Assembly: GCF_001045675.1 (NCBI RefSeq)
Contig: NZ_LEKT01000003.1
Span: forward strand, 1-64,000
DNA length: 64,000 nt
Source: Megasphaera cerevisiae DSM 20462
GTDB lineage: Bacteria > Bacillota > Negativicutes > Veillonellales > Megasphaeraceae
Reading direction: 5' to 3'
The translations under genes and the position numbers were made by a program. Every line of letters begins with the position of its first letter. Within the stretch, counting starts at the first letter, position 1. The notes beneath the pieces are model-generated. The model made no database searches, had not been told where the DNA came from, and saw nothing but the letters and a program-made list of their open reading frames with translations. Of this stretch, positions 35,662-43,636 are shown piece by piece.

Positions 35662-36957
35662 ATGGAACAAGTATTTATGTTTCCGTTACAGCAGCATATT
35701 GGCATGCGATCTGTTCCCATCGTACAAAAAGGCGATACGGTTAAGCGGGGCCAGTTGATTGCAGCGGCGGCTTCGGAGGCATTGGGAAGCAATATTTTTT
35801 CCAGCGTGTCCGGTGTGGTGGAAATTGTTACCGATACGGCTATTGAAATCATAGCGTCAGAGCAGCAATCTCTGGAATTCATACGGCTTCAAAGTACGGA
35901 ATCATGGGATCTTATCCGGGAGGCCGGTATTGTAGGATTAGGCGGAGCCGGTTTTCCGACCTATGCTAAATTATCCAGGCCTTTTTCCGGCGAGGGCGTT
36001 GTGATTGCTAATGCGTCTGAATGTGAGCCTATATTGGCACATAATATAGCGGCAATTGAAGAAGATGCGGGAAAATTGGTTCGCGGACTGGAAATTGCTA
36101 TGGATATTGTCCATGCGGCGAAAGGTATTATTGCTATCAAGGAAATTCATGAAAAGGCGATTCGAAAACTCCGGGACGTCGTGACAGATTCCCGGATTGT
36201 GCTGCATGTACTGCCGAATAGTTACCCGGTCGGCGAAGAACGGGCCATTGTAAGAGAGGTATTGGGGCGTCTGTTAGAGACTGATCAGCTGCCGTTGGCA
36301 GCAGCTGCTATTGTCATCAATGCTGAATCGCTGTGTAAGGTACAGGAGGCCGTAGATGATAAGAAGCCTTTCATCGATAAGGATGTGACGGTTGCCGGAA
36401 AAATCAAGGGAGAACTGATTCAAGTGTTCCGCAATGTACCGCTGGGACTGCCAGTTCGAGCTTTACTGGAACGGGCCGGAGGCTTGCAGGATGAATACGG
36501 TGAACTTATTATGGGAGGTCCCTTTATGGGACACCGGACAGAGCGGGACGCTCCTATTGTGAAAACCACAGGCGGCATTATTGCAGCTGAAACTTTTCTG
36601 AAGGGACCGGATACAATCGGCCTCCTCGTTTGTGCCTGCGGCGGTGATCAAGCCCGGCTGGAACAGCTGGCTGCCAGTATGGGCTCCGAAGTTGTCGCTG
36701 TAGAGTTTTGCAAACAAGCAAAGCGTATGAAAAATGGCACAAGGAAGTGTGAAAATCCCGGTATCTGTCCGGGACAGGTACAAAAGGTACTGGCCATCAA
36801 AAAAGCGGGAGCACAAGGTATATTGATCAGCAACTGTACAGACTGTTCCAATACGGTTATGTCCTGTGCTCCCCAACTGAAGCTGCCCGTATATCATTGT
36901 ACAGATGGGGCATTGCGGGCCGTCAATCATAAGCTTGTGCGCCGGATTAAAACGTAA
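35662..36957 (+). CDS. prdC: PrdC-like electron-transfer protein, cysteine form
   Basis: A 431-residue RnfC-like protein associated with D-proline reductase. The N-terminal barrel (FMFPLQQHIGMRSVPIVQKGDTVKRGQLI) is followed by the NADH/flavin-type GIVGLGGAGFPTYAKLS and NASECEPILAHNI, an SLBB-like domain, and the C-terminal cysteine region GICPGQVQKV...NCTDCSNTVMSC. At Cys395 (36844-36846) the selenocysteine paralog (42312-43595) has UGA. It probably feeds electrons to the reductase. It is the first gene of the operon, behind promoter copy 1 and GGAAGGTGAGG. Confidence 0.88.
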   Translation: MEQVFMFPLQQHIGMRSVPIVQKGDTVKRGQLIAAAASEALGSNIFSSVSGVVEIVTDTAIEIIASEQQSLEFIRLQSTESWDLIREAGIVGLGGAGFPTYAKLSRPFSGEGVVIANASECEPILAHNIAAIEEDAGKLVRGLEIAMDIVHAAKGIIAIKEIHEKAIRKLRDVVTDSRIVLHVLPNSYPVGEERAIVREVLGRLLETDQLPLAAAAIVINAESLCKVQEAVDDKKPFIDKDVTVAGKIKGELIQVFRNVPLGLPVRALLERAGGLQDEYGELIMGGPFMGHRTERDAPIVKTTGGIIAAETFLKGPDTIGLLVCACGGDQARLEQLAASMGSEVVAVEFCKQAKRMKNGTRKCENPGICPGQVQKVLAIKKAGAQGILISNCTDCSNTVMSCAPQLKLPVYHCTDGALRAVNHKLVRRIKT

Positions 36958-37015
36958 GCAGCATTTAGTTAAATCTTTTATATTGTGTACTATTATTCAA
37001 GGAGTGTGATATCCA

Positions 37016-38785
37016 ATGTCCATTACGAAAGATACGCTGAACAAACACCTGAAAGACCCGGCTATTTTCTGCTGCCGCCGTGATAAAGGTACGGTTATTG
37101 GGGCCGCGGATTTAGAAGATCCAACATTGTTTGACGATATGGTAGATGCAGGTCTGCTTACCTTGAGCGAGGATGGGTTGACTATCGAACAGGTTTTGGG
37201 GAGTACGCTGCTTACGGATGTAGAAGCGCTGATGCCTATTACCGCCAGCGTTCTTGATAAAGTCAATGACGCCGCGGGTGTGCCCCGTCAGGAGAAAGCA
37301 AGGGAAGAAGCCAGCGCAGCAGAAGCAGTGATTGCAAGTTCCGCTTCAGGAGGTAATGGTATGATTCATGTGAAAATTGATAAATTAGAAGGCCTGTCTT
37401 TGGATATCCCTGTAGGTACATCGCTGGGTTCAGTTATTCACGGGACGGCTTCCGCGGCACCGGCAGGACAGAAAAAAATTATCCGGACGCTGCTGAAAAA
37501 ACATATTAAAATTACAGATGTTGAAATCAGTAACAAAACAGCAATTGAAAACGGTAAGATTTTTATTGATGGTGATATCGTGAAAAAAGCTGTTGGGGAA
37601 GATGCGTTATGCATCAGCATGGCACTGGACGTTATCTATCCGGATAAACGCCATGTGTATACCGATACGATTATGGATGTATGCCCCATTGCGACGAAAG
37701 TAGAGGGGGAGCTTGGTGAGGGTGTAACTAAAGTAGTAGATGGTGTTGTATTCATGCTGACTGGTGTTGACGAAGACGGGGTACAGATTCATGAATTTGG
37801 TTCCTCAGAAGGGTATTTGGATGAAAAAATGTACTTCGGTCATCCCGGATGTGCTGATGAAGGCGATATTATTATACGCTGCCACGCCGTCATTAAGCGC
37901 CTTACCGGCATGAGCCGCCCTGGTCCCTTTGCAGCCCATACATGTGAAGACTTCATTATTCAGGCTGTTCGCGATGAATTGAAAAAATACGAAGGCACGG
38001 TCATTCGTGAAGAGCGGTGCGAAGATCTCCGCCGCAAGGGAAATCCCCGTATCGTACTGGTCAAAGAAATTATGGGCCAGGGCGCGATGCATGATAATGT
38101 CCTTTGCCCCATCGAACCCTGCGGTGTTGCCGGAGGGCAGAAGAATGTTGATCTTGGCAACGTGCCTATCGTGCTGACACCGAATCAGGTTCGTGACGGC
38201 TCTATCCATGCCCTGACGTGTATCGGGCCGGCAACGAAAGAAATGACCCGCCACTATATTCGTGAACCTCTCGTAGAAGGCTTGGCTCAGGATGAAGAAC
38301 TGGATCTTATCGGAGTTATATTTGTAGGCTCTCCGCAGGTCAACGATGAAAAGCTTTGGGTATCCGAACGTCTCGGTTCATTACTGGAAAGTCTTGACAT
38401 CGATGGCTGCATTATTACGACAGAGGGCTTTGGCAACAATCATATTGATTTTATTCAGCATATCGGTCAGGCTGGTAAACGGGGTATTCCCGTTGTAGGC
38501 GTATCGTTCTGCGCATATCAGGGGCAGCTTGTTGTTGGTAATCCCTATGCAGACGCGATGGTGGAAGAAAATATGGATAAAGGCGGTTTTGAAAATGACG
38601 TTGCCGGCTGCTCCTGCGTAACCAAGGAAGTGGCAATCCGGGCCATTCAAATGCTGAAAAATAAAATGGCCGGCGTAGCTGTATTGCCGGCACTTAAAAA
38701 GTGGAATAACGACGTTATTAATGAAAATAATGCATTGGTAGGTCTCCCGGATATGGAACTTCTCGATAACGGAACTCTTCACTGA
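37016..38785 (+). CDS. prdA: PrdA-like D-proline reductase proprotein (first locus)
   Basis: A 589-residue pyruvoyl-enzyme precursor of the PrdA/GrdE family. The N-terminal segment (MSITKDTLNKHLKDPAIFCC) and central TIMDVCPIATKVEGELGEGVT and EFGSSEGYLD are shared with the second copy. The self-cleavage site is expected at HALT|CIGPATKEMTRHY, giving a pyruvoyl group from Cys402 (38219-38221) and two subunits. The C-terminal half contains GFGNNHIDF. With PrdB it would reduce D-proline or a related cyclic amine to the open-chain amine. The next gene overlaps by one base (TGATG). Substrate of this cysteine-type copy is not certain. Confidence 0.88.
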   Translation: MSITKDTLNKHLKDPAIFCCRRDKGTVIGAADLEDPTLFDDMVDAGLLTLSEDGLTIEQVLGSTLLTDVEALMPITASVLDKVNDAAGVPRQEKAREEASAAEAVIASSASGGNGMIHVKIDKLEGLSLDIPVGTSLGSVIHGTASAAPAGQKKIIRTLLKKHIKITDVEISNKTAIENGKIFIDGDIVKKAVGEDALCISMALDVIYPDKRHVYTDTIMDVCPIATKVEGELGEGVTKVVDGVVFMLTGVDEDGVQIHEFGSSEGYLDEKMYFGHPGCADEGDIIIRCHAVIKRLTGMSRPGPFAAHTCEDFIIQAVRDELKKYEGTVIREERCEDLRRKGNPRIVLVKEIMGQGAMHDNVLCPIEPCGVAGGQKNVDLGNVPIVLTPNQVRDGSIHALTCIGPATKEMTRHYIREPLVEGLAQDEELDLIGVIFVGSPQVNDEKLWVSERLGSLLESLDIDGCIITTEGFGNNHIDFIQHIGQAGKRGIPVVGVSFCAYQGQLVVGNPYADAMVEENMDKGGFENDVAGCSCVTKEVAIRAIQMLKNKMAGVAVLPALKKWNNDVINENNALVGLPDMELLDNGTLH

Positions 38786-39207
38786 TGCCGGATCTCGCAT
38801 ATCAACTCAATCCCGTTCTAATGGGCGGTGTTGTTACACAGTCTGGACAGAATATCGTCAAAATCAATTTGAACGGACGTTTGGGGGTCTTGTATGTCCG
38901 CAATTCCATGGTTCAAGGAACGAATATAACTCCGGGAGCTGCTGTACAATTTTATTTTAGTTATATTCAGATCGTCACGGAACCATTAGATTACGACTAT
39001 TTTCCGCTGGAACATGAATCTGAAGTGAATCCGGTACTTATTGGCGGCGTCATCATAGAAGTGAATGATACGGCCGTGAAAATTGAAATGGGTAACCAGG
39101 CAGGAACAGTGGCTGTGCCGCGGAGATGGGTATTTACATCCGTGCCATTGGCCGCCGGCCAGCAGGCGGAGTTTTATGTAAGCCGTATAAAAGTAAAACA
39201 TATATAG
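38785..39207 (+). CDS. Prd-cluster small protein with tandem repeat domain
   Basis: A 140-residue protein made of two similar halves: NPVLMGGVVTQSGQNIVKINLNGRLGVL (from about residue 8) and NPVLIGGVIIEVNDTAVKIEMGNQAGTV (from about residue 80). Each half resembles the single-domain 95-residue protein in the same position of the second prd operon (45577-45864). This is the family known only as a D-proline-reductase cluster protein (CBO2795-like, from memory). The beta-rich pattern suggests a small barrel. Its function is unknown. It overlaps the prdA stop, which implies translational coupling. Confidence 0.75.
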   Translation: MPDLAYQLNPVLMGGVVTQSGQNIVKINLNGRLGVLYVRNSMVQGTNITPGAAVQFYFSYIQIVTEPLDYDYFPLEHESEVNPVLIGGVIIEVNDTAVKIEMGNQAGTVAVPRRWVFTSVPLAAGQQAEFYVSRIKVKHI

Positions 39208-39244
39208 GGATATATTCATTTACAATATAAGGGAGGTTCATTCC

Positions 39245-39970
39245 ATGAAATTAACAACCGTAGAAGGGATGCGTTCGGAAATTTTTGTTCCCGTTACGCC
39301 GAAACCAGTATTTACAGAATTAAAAAAGCCCTTGAGTGAGTGCAAGGTGGCATTTATCACTGCCGGAGGTATTCATAAAAAAAATCAGACCCCGTTTAAT
39401 ACGTCCGGAGATTTTTCCTATCGAGTCATTGCGTTTGATACGCCGTCGGCAGAACTGATGGTCACGCATGGCGGCTTTGATAATTCTGATATTAACAAAG
39501 ATGTAAACGCTATGTTCCCTGTTGATCGCCTGCACGAATTGATTAAGGAAGGCTTTATTGGATCTTTGCCGAAAGAAACCTATACGTTTATGGGCGGCGG
39601 TGGGAATGTCGAAAAATTTAAAAATGAAACAGGCCCGGAAATTGCCAGAAAGTTAAAAGAACAAGGCGTGGATATTGTTCTTTGTACCGGCGGCTGCGGT
39701 ACATGCCATCGTTCTGCCACGATTGTTACACGCTGCTGCGAAGCGGAAGGAATGAGCTGCTGCGTCATCGCTGCGCTGCCGCCCATTGCGCGGCAGCAGG
39801 GAGCCCCTCGTATTACGGCTCCGCATGTACCGATTGGTTCTAATGCCGGCGAACCTAATAATATTCCCCAGCAGACCGCAATCCTGAAGGAATCGCTGGA
39901 ATGGGTGCGGGATTGCCCCAGCTTCAACGGCTTGAAGGTTTTGCCATATGAATACAGACATAATGTCTAA
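39245..39970 (+). CDS. prdB: PrdB-like reductase subunit, cysteine form
   Basis: A 241-residue catalytic subunit of the proline/glycine reductase superfamily. The active-site motif reads GGCGTCHRSA, with Cys151 (TGC at 39695-39697) at the exact position of selenocysteine 151 in the second copy, and identical overall length. Other conserved blocks are VTHGGFDNSDINKDVNAMFP, YTFMGGGGNVEKF and ITAPHVPIGSNAGEPNNIP. A Cys form should work without selenium but more slowly, a general inference from Sec/Cys enzyme pairs. GGGAGG precedes the ATG, and a terminator follows 28 bases after the stop. Confidence 0.9.
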   Translation: MKLTTVEGMRSEIFVPVTPKPVFTELKKPLSECKVAFITAGGIHKKNQTPFNTSGDFSYRVIAFDTPSAELMVTHGGFDNSDINKDVNAMFPVDRLHELIKEGFIGSLPKETYTFMGGGGNVEKFKNETGPEIARKLKEQGVDIVLCTGGCGTCHRSATIVTRCCEAEGMSCCVIAALPPIARQQGAPRITAPHVPIGSNAGEPNNIPQQTAILKESLEWVRDCPSFNGLKVLPYEYRHNV

Positions 39971-39998
39971 AGGGGCAGGGTACTGATGGATAAAAAAG

Positions 39999-40028
39999 GG
40001 GCACGGATGAAAATGCGTGCCCTTTTTT
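39999..40028 (+). terminator. Terminator after first prd operon
   Basis: GGGCACG (39999-40005) pairs with CGTGCCC (40016-40022), followed by TTTTTT. It separates prdB from the PrdE-like fragment. Confidence 0.85.
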
Positions 40029-40055
40029 GCCTGCTGGGAAGGGAGTGGATTGGGA

Positions 40056-40394
40056 ATGGGTTTGGGCCCGAGTGCGAAAATGACAACGCTTCATCACGAT
40101 CGATACCCGATTACACAGCCGCTGCTGCAGGAAAAGAATATAGAATGCAGCGGCATTATCGTAAACGGTGTATCTGAGAGGTATGCTGATAAAAGATTTT
40201 CCGCAGAACGGACGGGCGCGATTGCCGAAGCCATGCGTATTGACGGTGTCATTGTTTCCGGCAGAGCCGGGCGGTTTTCTGGGCGCACGCTGTCTGATGG
40301 ATATGCAGCATACCCCGGCTGTCATATCGCCGGCCCAGTGTTTGGATGGAGCCATGCACTCTCTTTCATAAGGAAAATCTTGAATAAAGATTGA
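40056..40394 (+). CDS. Short PrdE-like protein
   Basis: A 112-residue frame starting MGLGPSAKMTTLHHDRYPIT, which aligns with PrdE of the second locus (MGIGPSTKETTKHYF) and with the C-terminal pyruvoyl-side half of PrdA just after its cleavage site. Similarity continues through CSGIIVNGVSERY and DGVIVSGRAG. The end diverges and is about 45 residues shorter than PrdE, so it may be a truncated remnant. No PrdD counterpart is present in this locus, and a terminator lies upstream, so expression is doubtful. AAGGGAG precedes the ATG. Confidence 0.6.
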   Translation: MGLGPSAKMTTLHHDRYPITQPLLQEKNIECSGIIVNGVSERYADKRFSAERTGAIAEAMRIDGVIVSGRAGRFSGRTLSDGYAAYPGCHIAGPVFGWSHALSFIRKILNKD

Positions 40395-40418
40395 ATTATT
40401 GAATAAATCTTGAATAAA
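40380..40418. repeat. TTGAATAAA direct repeats
   Basis: TTGAA occurs at 40380, 40391, 40399 and 40410 (spacings 11, 8, 11), three times as TTGAATAAA. On the minus strand these are TTCAA boxes like those phased at 11 bases in the prd promoters. Confidence 0.55.
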
Positions 40419-40452
40419 TTGCGTTGGTTTATATAAAAGCTAGTAAAAAACA

Positions 40453-40496
40453 CACCACATCTTTATGCAAATAGTGCATGAAGATGTGGTGCTTTT
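40453..40496. terminator. Bidirectional terminator between PrdE-like gene and regulator 2
   Basis: CACCACATCTT (40453-40463) pairs with AAGATGTGGTG (40481-40491), with further internal pairing. A T-run flanks the plus side and an A-run (T on the minus strand) the other. Confidence 0.88.
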
Positions 40497-40522
40497 GAAT
40501 TATTTCCTAAGAAAAGATATTA

Positions 40523-41983
40523 TTATTTACTCAAAGATAAAATTTTTTCGATAAGTGGTTTATATAACGTATATTTTTCCGTAAGTTCTGGCTCATCATA
40601 GTGGTGATACTGAGGAAGGTCTTTTAAATGACGGAAGAAATTTAAAATAACCGCATTCAGCCGTTTGTTTAGGATTACATAAAAAGAATTAGTGTCACGT
40701 TGGATATACTGTGGATTTTTCTTAAAAAAGCTTGTCTTGTAATTGGAATAAAAAGACAGATTGGCTTCCTGAAAAGCGGTCGTATTTGACGACACACTGA
40801 TCATGCCTACGGAAAGCCGCGGGTTTTTCTGCAATGCGGCCAATACATGGAAGATATGAGCCTTGCGCTCTTGGGGACTCAGCTTATATTCCACTTCAGT
40901 CAGGTCAATATAACCGGATTCCAGATACCGCATCAGAGATGATGTCGGCACCATGATGTCCATGCCTGCTTTGTTTAATATCTCCTCCCAGGTGATGCAG
41001 AGCCGTTCTACAGAAGGTACTTGTTCCGGCGAGGCCTTTTTTAAAATACTGTCAAACACCTCGTGAGGAAGCAAATACTCGATGCCGTTGGTCAGGAAAA
41101 AGAAAAAATCGCCGGCTGTATAAAAAGAAGTGCGATATCCCTGATCTACCATCCAAAGCGATTTTACATTAGTAATGATCTCTGTTCTGCCGGCATTTTC
41201 CAAACTGAATTTTTCGTAAATATCCTGCACGGAGGCCGGATCATCAATGTACGTGCACATGGTAAAGCCCCGGGGAGTAAGCAGCGCATATTGAATGACA
41301 AAGTTTCCTTTCAAAATAATCAAATCGGCATGTTCCATGTCATGGATGTCGTAAAAAGAAAAATCAAAATTGAGATTTTGATTTAATACGGCATATAAAC
41401 CGGCCGTATAGTGTGGATTTCTATCTAATTTTTCTATGTCCAGACCGACACGGATTTGGATATGGGAGCAGGACGAATGGATCGCATGCACAGATTTCCA
41501 GAAACCAGCATCGTACAAGGCGCAGAATTCCCCATAAATAAGCAGTTCCTGACGACCCGTCAGGGAAGTGAAATGGCTTCACAGCATTCCGGATATAAAT
41601 TGGGCAGTATTGTGATGACCTGTCATAATACGAACCAGGGATTTACTTTCCAATGACGTGGCCGGCTTTTTTTGCAGCGTTGATCGATAGGCGCTGCCTA
41701 AGTACTGACTGATTTCAAAGGCCAGATCAGCTGTATCTGACGGCAGAGCAAAGGCTTTTTTGAATGCGTCCTCTCGCGTCTGACTTTGGATGAGGCGAGA
41801 AAAATATACGCCCATTTCACTGTTGATTTGTTCAACGGAACGAGAAGATGGGAGTTTGGTTCCGTTGCTCCATTTACTGATATAGGATACGTCATAGCCT
41901 ACATGATCAGCCAGATATGTGGATTTTGTTTTTGTAAATCGTATTAATTTTTTTAGTGCAGATGCATATGTTTCGACATTCAT
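40523..41983 (-). CDS. XRE-type regulator 2 with in-frame UGA codon 135, candidate selenoprotein
   Basis: Read through a single in-frame TGA (41579-41581), this frame is 486 residues, exactly the length of regulator 1, with paralogous sequence on both sides. Before the TGA: HTH with YDVSYISKWSNGTKLPSSR and GHHNTAQFISGML. After it: SHFTSLTGRQELLIYGEF and CALYDAGFWK, through to the C-terminus. The paralogs have Gln at this codon, which would need two base changes to give TGA. A hairpin with a GGU loop lies 14-30 nt downstream of the UGA (41548-41564). The gene is divergent from the selenocysteine prd operon. Either it is a selenium-dependent regulator, or it was recently inactivated; I lean to the former. 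Confidence 0.6.
41546..41581 (-). promoter_or_regulatory. SECIS-like element in regulator 2
   Basis: On the minus strand, 14 bases after the TGA (41579-41581), CCTGACG pairs with CGTCAGG around a GGT loop (41548-41564), and the lower stem can extend past a bulged C. The loop begins 21 bases after the UGA. Bacterial SECIS hairpins have a GGU-type apical loop at about this distance, as E. coli fdhF does. The paralogs at 33895 and 52647 lack a hairpin here. Confidence 0.55.
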
Positions 41984-42120
41984 AAATAAACCTCACTGCC
42001 AATATAATATTCGTGCGAGCTCTGTGTACTTTGTATATTCTAATTATATGTTTAATAAGATAAATAGTCTATATATAAATTTGATATAAAAACGTGATGG
42101 CCTCTTTTGGGAAGAACCAG

Positions 42121-42190
42121 TCAAATTCAAGATATATTCAACCCAAATTCAACCTTTCCTGTTTTTTTCAACCGATGTCCCTTATATACT
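42121..42190 (+). promoter_or_regulatory. Shared-architecture promoter, copy 2 (selenocysteine prd operon)
   Basis: TTCAA boxes with TCAA at 42127, 42138 and 42149 are spaced exactly 11 bases (an extra TCAA at 42121). Nine bases after the last begins CCTGTTTTTTTCAA (42158-42171). Thirteen bases later is the -10 TATACT (42185-42190). The predicted leader to the prdC GTG is about 115 bases, as in copy 1. Confidence 0.8.
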
Positions 42191-42311
42191 ATATGTAACA
42201 CAGGACATTCCTCATGAGAATGCTGAAGAGCAGGCTTATCCGATGCAGCATCTGGGTGATACGCTGCAGCTATTGTCCGTGTGCACATTGCAGATGGAAG
42301 GAGGTGATAAC

Positions 42312-43595
42312 GTGAAACGAATTGTATTGCCATTGAAACAACATGTCGGAGGACCTTGCAGTCCCCTGGTAGCGGCAGGAGATACTGTCAGACGGGGGCA
42401 GCTGATTGCGATACCCAAGGGATTGGGCGCTAATATTCATGCCAGTTATGACGGCACGATTGCAGAAATAACGAGCAGCTATATCGCCATTGATGCCAAT
42501 GCCCAGCAGGACGCTGCCTCTTATGTAAAAATTCCTGAATGCCGGACAAAGCTGGAAGCCATTGCGGCGGCGGGGATTGTCGGTGCCGGCGGTGCCGGAT
42601 TCCCGACGGCTGTCAAACTGAAAACGGAAATTCCGAATGGTGCATTTATTGCTAACGCGGCAGAATGCGAACCGCTGCTGGCTCATAATATGAAACAGGT
42701 GGAAGAACATGCGCAGCAGCTGGTGCGGGGGATTAAATACTGCATGGAGATCACCAAAGCGCCGCAGGCATATATCGCGATTAAGCCCAAGCATAAAAAA
42801 GCGGTCATTGCGTTGGTAAAAGCCCTTCTGAATGAATCGCATATCGATATATTCAGACTCCCTGATATGTATCCTGCCGGAGATGAACGAGTCATTGTCC
42901 GGGAAGTCATGGGGATCGAGCTTGAACCGGGACAGCTGCCGGGAACTGTGGGGGCCTGCATCGATAATGTGGAAACGATTAAGCATATTGTGGAAGCGAT
43001 TGAAGACCGTAAGCCGGTAATTGATAAGGATGTTACCGTATCCGGACGGGTGCGGCAGAAGGAATCTGTATTTGTCAATGTACCCATCGGGACTCCGGCA
43101 AAAGAATTATTAGAACGAGCTGGCGGATATATAGAGCCTCATGGCGAGATCGTTGTCGGAGGACCGCAGACAGGTCGTGCCGGCAGCGAAGCTGCACCGG
43201 TTACAAAGACGAGCGGCGCTTTTTTGGTTGCTATGCCATTTCCACAGGAAACTCGCAAGGCCGGTATTTTGATTTGTGAATGCGGCGGTTCTGAGGAACG
43301 ACTTACTCATGTGGCAGAAAGCATGGGAGCCGAGGTTGTTGCCAAGGAAATGTGCAAACGAATGGTTGAAGTAGATGGACGATACAGATGTGGCTTGCCG
43401 GGCATATGCCCGGGGCAGGCAGAAAAAGTCATCGCTCTGAAACGAGCGGGGGCACAGGTATTAGTTATCGGAACTTGTTCTGAATGAACGAACACCGTTA
43501 TGGGTGTAGCTCCTAGGTTAGGAGTTCCGGTTTATCATCATACTGATCATGTACTGCGAGCAGATGGTCACAGGCTGTATCGAAAACTGCCATAA
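42312..43595 (+). CDS. prdC: PrdC, selenocysteine-containing electron-transfer protein
   Basis: A 427-residue RnfC-like protein. GTG 42312 is chosen because AAGGAGGTG lies seven bases upstream and the product then starts VKRIVLPLKQHVGGP like its paralog. The TGA at 43485-43487 reads as Sec392 in GTCSEUTNTVMGVAP, aligned with NCTDCSNTVMSCAP of the first locus, and the frame continues to TAA 43593-43595. A GGU-loop hairpin follows (43508-43526). PrdC of Clostridioides is also a selenoprotein. The motif GIVGAGGAGFPTAVKL and the cysteine-rich GLPGICPGQAEKV are conserved. It should pass electrons from NADH or Rnf to the reductase. Confidence 0.92.
43508..43526 (+). promoter_or_regulatory. SECIS hairpin of prdC
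   Basis: AGCTCCTA (43508-43515) pairs with TAGGAGTT (43519-43526) around a GGT loop, which begins 28 bases after the Sec codon TGA (43485-43487). It is the closest match in the window to the hairpin in regulator 2. Confidence 0.75.
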
Positions 43596-43636
43596 GGACG
43601 CAAGAATGAATGTCTATTACGTCAGGAGGAATTGAT

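Noticed and set aside
40523-41983. Regulator 2 as a simple frameshifted pseudogene
   Set aside because: Reading both strands of the junction shows a single in-frame TGA and no indel; length and alignment match the paralog exactly. Recent nonsense mutation remains possible but not a frameshift.
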